Positions 58,801 to 64,000 of a stretch of 64,000 nucleotides of DNA are shown piece after piece. The translations under genes were made by a program, and so were the position numbers. The stretch spans positions 1,358 to 65,357 of the forward strand of contig JAKUCV010000214.1 in NCBI GenBank assembly GCA_028386065.3, given 5' to 3'. Origin of the DNA: Turnera subulata. Its lineage: Eukaryota > Streptophyta > Magnoliopsida > Malpighiales > Passifloraceae. The stretch's first letter is position 1. Each line of letters begins with the position of its first letter. The notes under the pieces were generated by a model. It was not told the origin of the DNA. It did not search any database and worked only from the letters and a program-made list of their open reading frames with translations.

Positions 58801-59532
58801 TTTTTTTTTTTCTCTTTCCTTTCAACACTCTTGTAATATTTGACGTCCTACGGTGTTGCATTCCGATCTAGCCAACACACAATATGACGTTATTTTGTTC
58901 TCTTTTCCCATTCTACAAAGTCTAAGATAAGTTTGGGTCACATCCATATTGATCAATGGATTTTATTCTATGATCTATCCATCACAGGTCCAATATATCA
59001 GAATCCGGCAGTGGCTCCACATAGGGCTTGCAGTTGCAGGTCTAGATGGAGACTTTGGCCATTTGGAATGCAAGGACGGACAGAATAACATGACACATTA
59101 TGTGGCATGCGTGTATTTTAGCTTTCAAGTTGTGTGTATTGGATCCTGTTCTAGGTCCAAAGCTCAAACCTCAAGAGAATAAAAAAAAAAGTCTTTGTTT
59201 TTATGCTCCAAAAAAGGAGGGCACAATTATTCGACTTGTCTAAGTGGTAAATAAGCCATTAATATACTGTCCTTGTGCAAATTTTTGTTTTCTTTTTTTT
59301 GTTTTCTTTGTTTTGAAGTACATATACTTTATACATTTTCTAAGCCCTGTGGTACATCTAGAGTAGATTCATCCATTGAGTGTATAATCTGGATCATTCT
59401 GTGACGGTACAATATTTTCTATACTGTTGTGATGCTTGATGTCAAGCATAAAATGTACGCCATACCAAGATCATCATCTAACCCTTTTGAACTCTCTTTT
59501 TATTCCCATTGCTCCTTAAGTTACTTCTACTG
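55833..59532. other. Long intergenic region, no gene recognised
   Basis: AT-rich with scattered poly-T runs. A GC-richer island at 57494-57600 contains an ORF starting MELEAWSVGRNYGGLV and continuing GPEQQPPRVEELCK before running into AT-rich sequence; it might be an isolated exon. An ORF on minus at 58091-57777 starts plausibly (AEDCDQIIFKKAMELQ) but shows no known domain. Nothing else stands out. Confidence 0.4.
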
Positions 59533-62414
59533 CTACCTCCTCATGCGTATCATGCCCTCACAAGCAAGAGTGCCCTCAAGGTCTCCAATGATTCGAGCAA
59601 TCCTAACTTCAAGACCCCTTTGAACTTCCTGGAAAAGAGTTCTCATGTTGTCTGTAAACCGCTTCATGTCAAAGCTGGAATTAGCCTTGTCAAGCTCTTC
59701 AGGCACCTCATCGAATCCTGAAGCAATCTTTGACTGAACTTCCCCCAGTTTCTGCCCTGTTGCAACCATATATCTCTGGAGTTGGAATGTTTCCTCTAGG
59801 AAATGAGCCAGTGCTTTTGTTTCTCCCTTGGCTCTAGTTGCACTGCTGTCTCCCTGACTTGTACCCACTTCACTGTCATGCTGTGCATTATAAATAAGAA
59901 AATAGTGACAACCAATTCATGAAGCTATTCATACAGGGCTAGGAGCTGCTCAAATGGTGGCAGATACTGTTAATTGTATAATCTAATTTACTCTTAAAAA
60001 TCTACAAAATAACTTGTTTTGGGGGAGCTTTGTGAATACACTATTCCTAATTGATCAACAGAAGCTAGCCTAAAGGAAATTAAATCAAAACTTAAAAGTT
60101 GTCAGAATTCTTGATTTGAGCAGAATTGGATTAGAGAGTTACCATCCGCTTGCATAGCTCGTCGGCCTTCCCTTGGAGAGACTGGTACCTGCTGACTTGT
60201 TTGTTAAGCAAAGATAGCAATGAAATGAAGCTCTTATTTACATTCTGTGCATTTTCATTGTTTTCCATGTCTTCACCAGTTTCTTGCTTTCCCGTGAGTC
60301 TCTCAAGCAATAATAGTTGCTGCTTCAGCCTCTTGATCTTGTAGGAAACTCCAAGAGCGTGAAGATCTATTCTCCACAATGAGTTATTCCCCTTCATCAT
60401 AGGTTGGCTGGGTGATGCTAAGTTTTCAATAACAGTAACCTCCACTGGTCTTATACACTCCTCCCGACTTGAACCTGAGTCAGGAATACCCCTTTCTTCT
60501 TCAAACTCTTTTTCAGGAGATTGTACAATCAAACTAGCATTTTTGACCTGGTTATCCAATGCTTGCCCTTCCTCTTCATCATTCTTCTCTTGGGATGTTT
60601 CCATCAGGGTTGTTTCTGTTATTGGGTACTTCTCTATGGGCTTTTCCTTTAACATTTCCTCTTTGGACCAAAAGGATTCATCACTCATTGTGGGATCATG
60701 CAGAGTAGAATTTCTGTTGGTGGTCTGGAAAATATGAGGGTGTATTTGTTCTGAAAATTCCTCTTTCATGGCACGCAATTCTTCTTGCCTCTCCAATAAC
60801 AGGGCTTCCAATTTCATATTCTCATGCCTTAACTCTGTCAAATCCTGGTTCAATCTATCAATATGAGAGTGCAAGCGCTTTGACTCTATATCCATGCTCA
60901 GCATTCGCCAACGAAAGGCTTCCAATTTCTCATCTTTTAGTCTCATTTGTTCAGCAAAAGCATCTATTTCTAAATGATGCCTCTTCTCAATTGAAGTTGC
61001 ATACTTCTCTGCTTCTAACCGAACCCACCCCTCCAACTGCTTAACATCAGCTGTAATTGCTTCAGGAGTAGAAACAAGGGGAAAAAAATAAAGATATTGG
61101 AATGAAGAGAATATATAAAGCTACTTAAGCATCAGTAGTATCAGGAAATATTATGTACCCTGAGTTTAAAAAAAAAAAGAGCTATTCTGCATTAAATCAA
61201 AGGAAAGATCAGAACTTTTTCTCACCTAGTTCATCATTTTCTTCTAATGAGTAGCGTCTTGAGAGTGGAGAGTAAATGTCTAAGTCCTTCCCGAACTCGG
61301 GATTATCATACTCAAGGACACAATCAGCTGATTGTGATCTGCTTTTTCCAGTTTGTGATGTCCCGCTAGCAAGTGAAGGATCATCAGGCCAGTTGGATTG
61401 GTTAGCAAACATACTTCTCAATGAATGCCTCTCATGTCTGGATTCAGTAACTGTTCTCCATCTTTCTGTTTCTAGCTCAGCTTGCTTCCTCTTAGCCTTT
61501 GATAGCTTTACCTCCCTTAATAGCATTTGTTTTTCAGCTGTGTCCAGCTTTGATTTCCTCAACATTGCAGACAAGATCTTATCTTTCTGATCCAAATCCT
61601 TGCGCATCTTTACAACTTCCACGGATAGTTTTTGAGCTAACAAGACTGACTCTTCCTTCTGCTCTAACACTGAATCAAGCTCTTTCCTTTTAGCTTCGAG
61701 TTGCTTAAATGCTCTACCCATCTCGGCTTCAAGCTGTCTCTGGTTTGATACCAACTCCAGGAAGGCAGTTTTGTGCTTCCAAATATCATTGGAGTGCTCT
61801 TGAGCTTCACGCTTTGCAGTTTCTGCCAATTCTGCTGCAATTTTTTCAGCCTTCATAAACTTTTCTTCTGACTCCTTCCTTTTACGTTCTTCTTCCTGGA
61901 ATGCCTTATCTTTAGACTCCAGCAGTTGCTCCATATCCTTCAATTTATCATCCATTTCAGAAATAGCTTCTTCCTTCTTTTTGTCAAGAAGCCTCAGTTC
62001 ATTCATTAGAGCACCAATTTGCTGCCTAAGCTTCTTCCTTTCCATCAACCATCTCTGCTCTTGTGAAGCATAGATGCCAACAACTTTCTCATTTGCCTTT
62101 GCGTCCTCTCGCCTGATCTTCTTGAGCTCTTCAATCTCTTTCTCCGCAATATCAAGCTTACGGAGAAGCTCGTCCTTACCAGTATTTGCTGCTCCTTGTT
62201 TCTGGATTCTCCACACTAGCAATCCCAGGAGTTGAGTGCTTCCCTGAAGCATTTTATCACATAATTCGGACCATCTCTCCTCTTTTGCTTCTGGTCCTGA
62301 CAAGACCTTGAGAGCGAAAAAGGCACAAGAAACGCCAAAGTACATTGAATAGAAACTGTCATTCTTCTCTTGAGTGACAATACTATATGAACCGCACATC
62401 CCCTTTCCATCCAT
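59533..62414 (-). CDS. Plant coiled-coil protein of unknown function, 817 aa
   Basis: Coding exons: 62414-61226, 61059-60143, 59880-59533; 2454 bases in frame. After a short N-terminus with a moderately hydrophobic stretch (residues 21-38) and LLGLLVW near residue 65, residues about 80-330 are almost continuous charged coiled coil rich in Glu, Lys and Leu. A linker with SQSADCVLEYDNPEFG follows. A second coiled coil (about 400-510, KYATSIEKRHHLEIDAF then LTELRHENMKLEALLLE) leads to an acidic linker. A conserved-looking C-terminal helical part (HALGVSYKIKRLKQQLLLLE to the end) closes the protein. It resembles plant proteins annotated only as myosin-like, golgin-like or USO1-like. I cannot name it. 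The acceptor of exon 2 could instead be 61050, removing three codons. A 5' UTR intron is likely upstream (donor near 62725). Confidence 0.85.
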
Positions 62415-64000
62415 TGCAACAAAAAGGTCTTGCTACTTCACCTTGGAAAAGAAATGAATATTGGTGATTCAATCAAAAGAAAGGGAGAAAAAATCTTGAA
62501 TTTCTGGCACTCAATTGCTTGCAAAAGATTCACATCCGTCCATTTGTCATAGGTGTACTACTCAGGAGGAGACATATATACCTAGTGGTCTAATACTACA
62601 AATAATTGAAGCCAAAAAAGCATCAAAATGATTGAGAAACAATAATGAATGGTACAGTTTAATACGTCTACAGTGGAATGATGTAAACCAATAATTCAGG
62701 TAGAGAATAATTCTGGTGAAACTTACAGAAGGGAAAAGGCCAACTGCTTCTTCAACTGAAAAACCAGAGACACTAGGCTCTTGGGAACAGAAAATTGTAG
62801 CTTACAGCTGCTTAAAGACAGCAGCAGTATTGTGTTTCAACTGATACCCCAAGGACCACTTTCAAGGCTTCACCAAACTGCAGAAAACGTGTACTTCATT
62901 TCTCAGAAAAATAACCAGAGAATGCCAAAACCATGTGTCTCCTTCTCACAAATGAATACAAGGATTGCAGAGTCAGATAAAGAAAAAGGGGATGTACCGT
63001 AACAGACTGGAAGAAAGCCATCCAAAGTGTTTCCTGGATTTCAGCAAAAGCCTGACCCAATGAAACCCCAATATAGCACCACTTTCTCCTACCCAGTCCC
63101 CACCAACTTTTTTTCTCCTTTCCTTCTTCAGCTCATGCCATGACTCGCTCTTATGGCAAACCAAACCTCAAGATTCCTGGTGATTGTCACCATTACTATA
63201 TAAGATCCTAAAGTTCAAGTGGGTTAAAAAAAGAAGCATTTCTCTATCATATAAATGTACTTTTTCCTATATTGGCTTTATCTGCTCAATATATCATGTG
63301 AATTATTAAATTATTGGAACAAAACTGGCAAAGAGTATACAAGAATATCTATCACGAAGTTAGCGGATAAATATTATGATTTATCATGGGTTAGGAAAAT
63401 ATGATAATGATATTTTTCCAGGACCCAAGTTGATTACACCTCTCAACAACCCTTAATAAATTAGTCAATTTTCTACCTTTAGATTGGTTGGTGTCTGAAA
63501 ATGTAAAATATATATGAACCACATAAGCTTAATAGCTTGGTATGGACCACATCATCTCTGTCATTTTACCATTGGTTTTGTAACTGCAACTGCAAGTCTG
63601 GTAGTAAAGAGACAGGGTTAGGTAAGCTTGTCATGAAATGGGAAACTCCACGACTAAATACTAGAAAAGCTCCATTCTTCGAAAAGCAATAGGATGCAGT
63701 AAAAAAAACCCTTGCTACCATTCCCAATAAAGTTTACGTTAAGTGTTTCCAAAGCCATAATAAAGAAAAGAAATAAAGAAAGAACGAATGCAGATAAGCA
63801 GGATGGGTTTTATGTACCTGTAAAGGAGATTTAGCAGACTACACGTTTTTCAGGAGTAGAAAGGCCGTGGGAAAAGAAAGAGCAAGCAATCAAGAAAAGC
63901 TTCTATGAGTTCCTGTTCATTACTATGATGAAGCCACCAAAGAAAGCAAGTCTTCATGGGTCCAAATATTCCAAATGGGTTGCCTGTGTGTTGAATGTGC
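62415..64000 (-). other. Probable 5' UTR and promoter region of the coiled-coil gene
   Basis: On the minus strand a donor-like CTTCT/GTAAGT (near 62725) faces acceptor-like TTTTCCAAG/GTGAAG (near 62445), and another CAG/GTACAT lies near 63818. The leader may therefore be spliced. No other coding region was recognised to the window end. Confidence 0.35.

Overview
The window is nuclear DNA of a flowering plant, most likely a eudicot. It has spliced genes with GT-AG introns, plant-only families (RWP-RK/RKD, an ABIL subunit of SCAR/WAVE, a DUF688-type protein) and a large load of LTR retrotransposons. There is no bacterial or organellar gene order, and I found no tRNA, rRNA or CRISPR array.

Left part (1 to about 34.2 kb) is repeat territory. 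From the left come an LTR remnant running off the edge (1-762) and a collapsed FAR1/MULE-type gene on the minus strand (about 1008-2163). A short solo LTR follows (3140-6902, TSD AGCAA) with a long solo LTR of the same family inside it (4013-6826, TSD AATTC). Next are a decayed hAT element with its own duplicated segment, a third solo LTR (7752-10721, TSD TGAAG) and a 1.5 kb non-autonomous LTR element (11488-12984). The block ends in a three-level nest: a Copia-type element (14001-34206, TSD ATTAT) contains a solo LTR (19250-31149, near-match TSD). That LTR contains an intact-ended 9 kb element (20669-29675, TSD GTATT).

The innermost element is the most unusual object. Its LTRs look nearly identical apart from one gap of about 740 bp and a 30 bp indel. 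Its PPT and PBS place its sense strand on minus. Its 2.4 kb interior has no gag-pol. Instead it carries plus-strand ORFs with their own TATA and poly(A)-like signals, ending in the N-terminal half of an EEP (LINE-type) endonuclease domain.

Right part (about 35.4 to 64 kb) is gene territory. In order: an alpha/beta hydrolase (+, 10 exons, 420 aa), a Pcc1/KEOPS subunit (+, 4 exons, 92 aa), an ABIL protein (-, 9 coding exons, 312 aa), an RKD-type RWP-RK transcription factor (+, 3 exons, 242 aa), a DUF688-type protein (-, 1 exon, 213 aa) and a long coiled-coil protein (-, 3 coding exons, 817 aa). All six models were assembled by hand and keep frame across every junction. The genes share no pathway, and their order looks like ordinary plant gene spacing. 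A 322 bp fold-back MITE lies between the hydrolase and Pcc1 genes.
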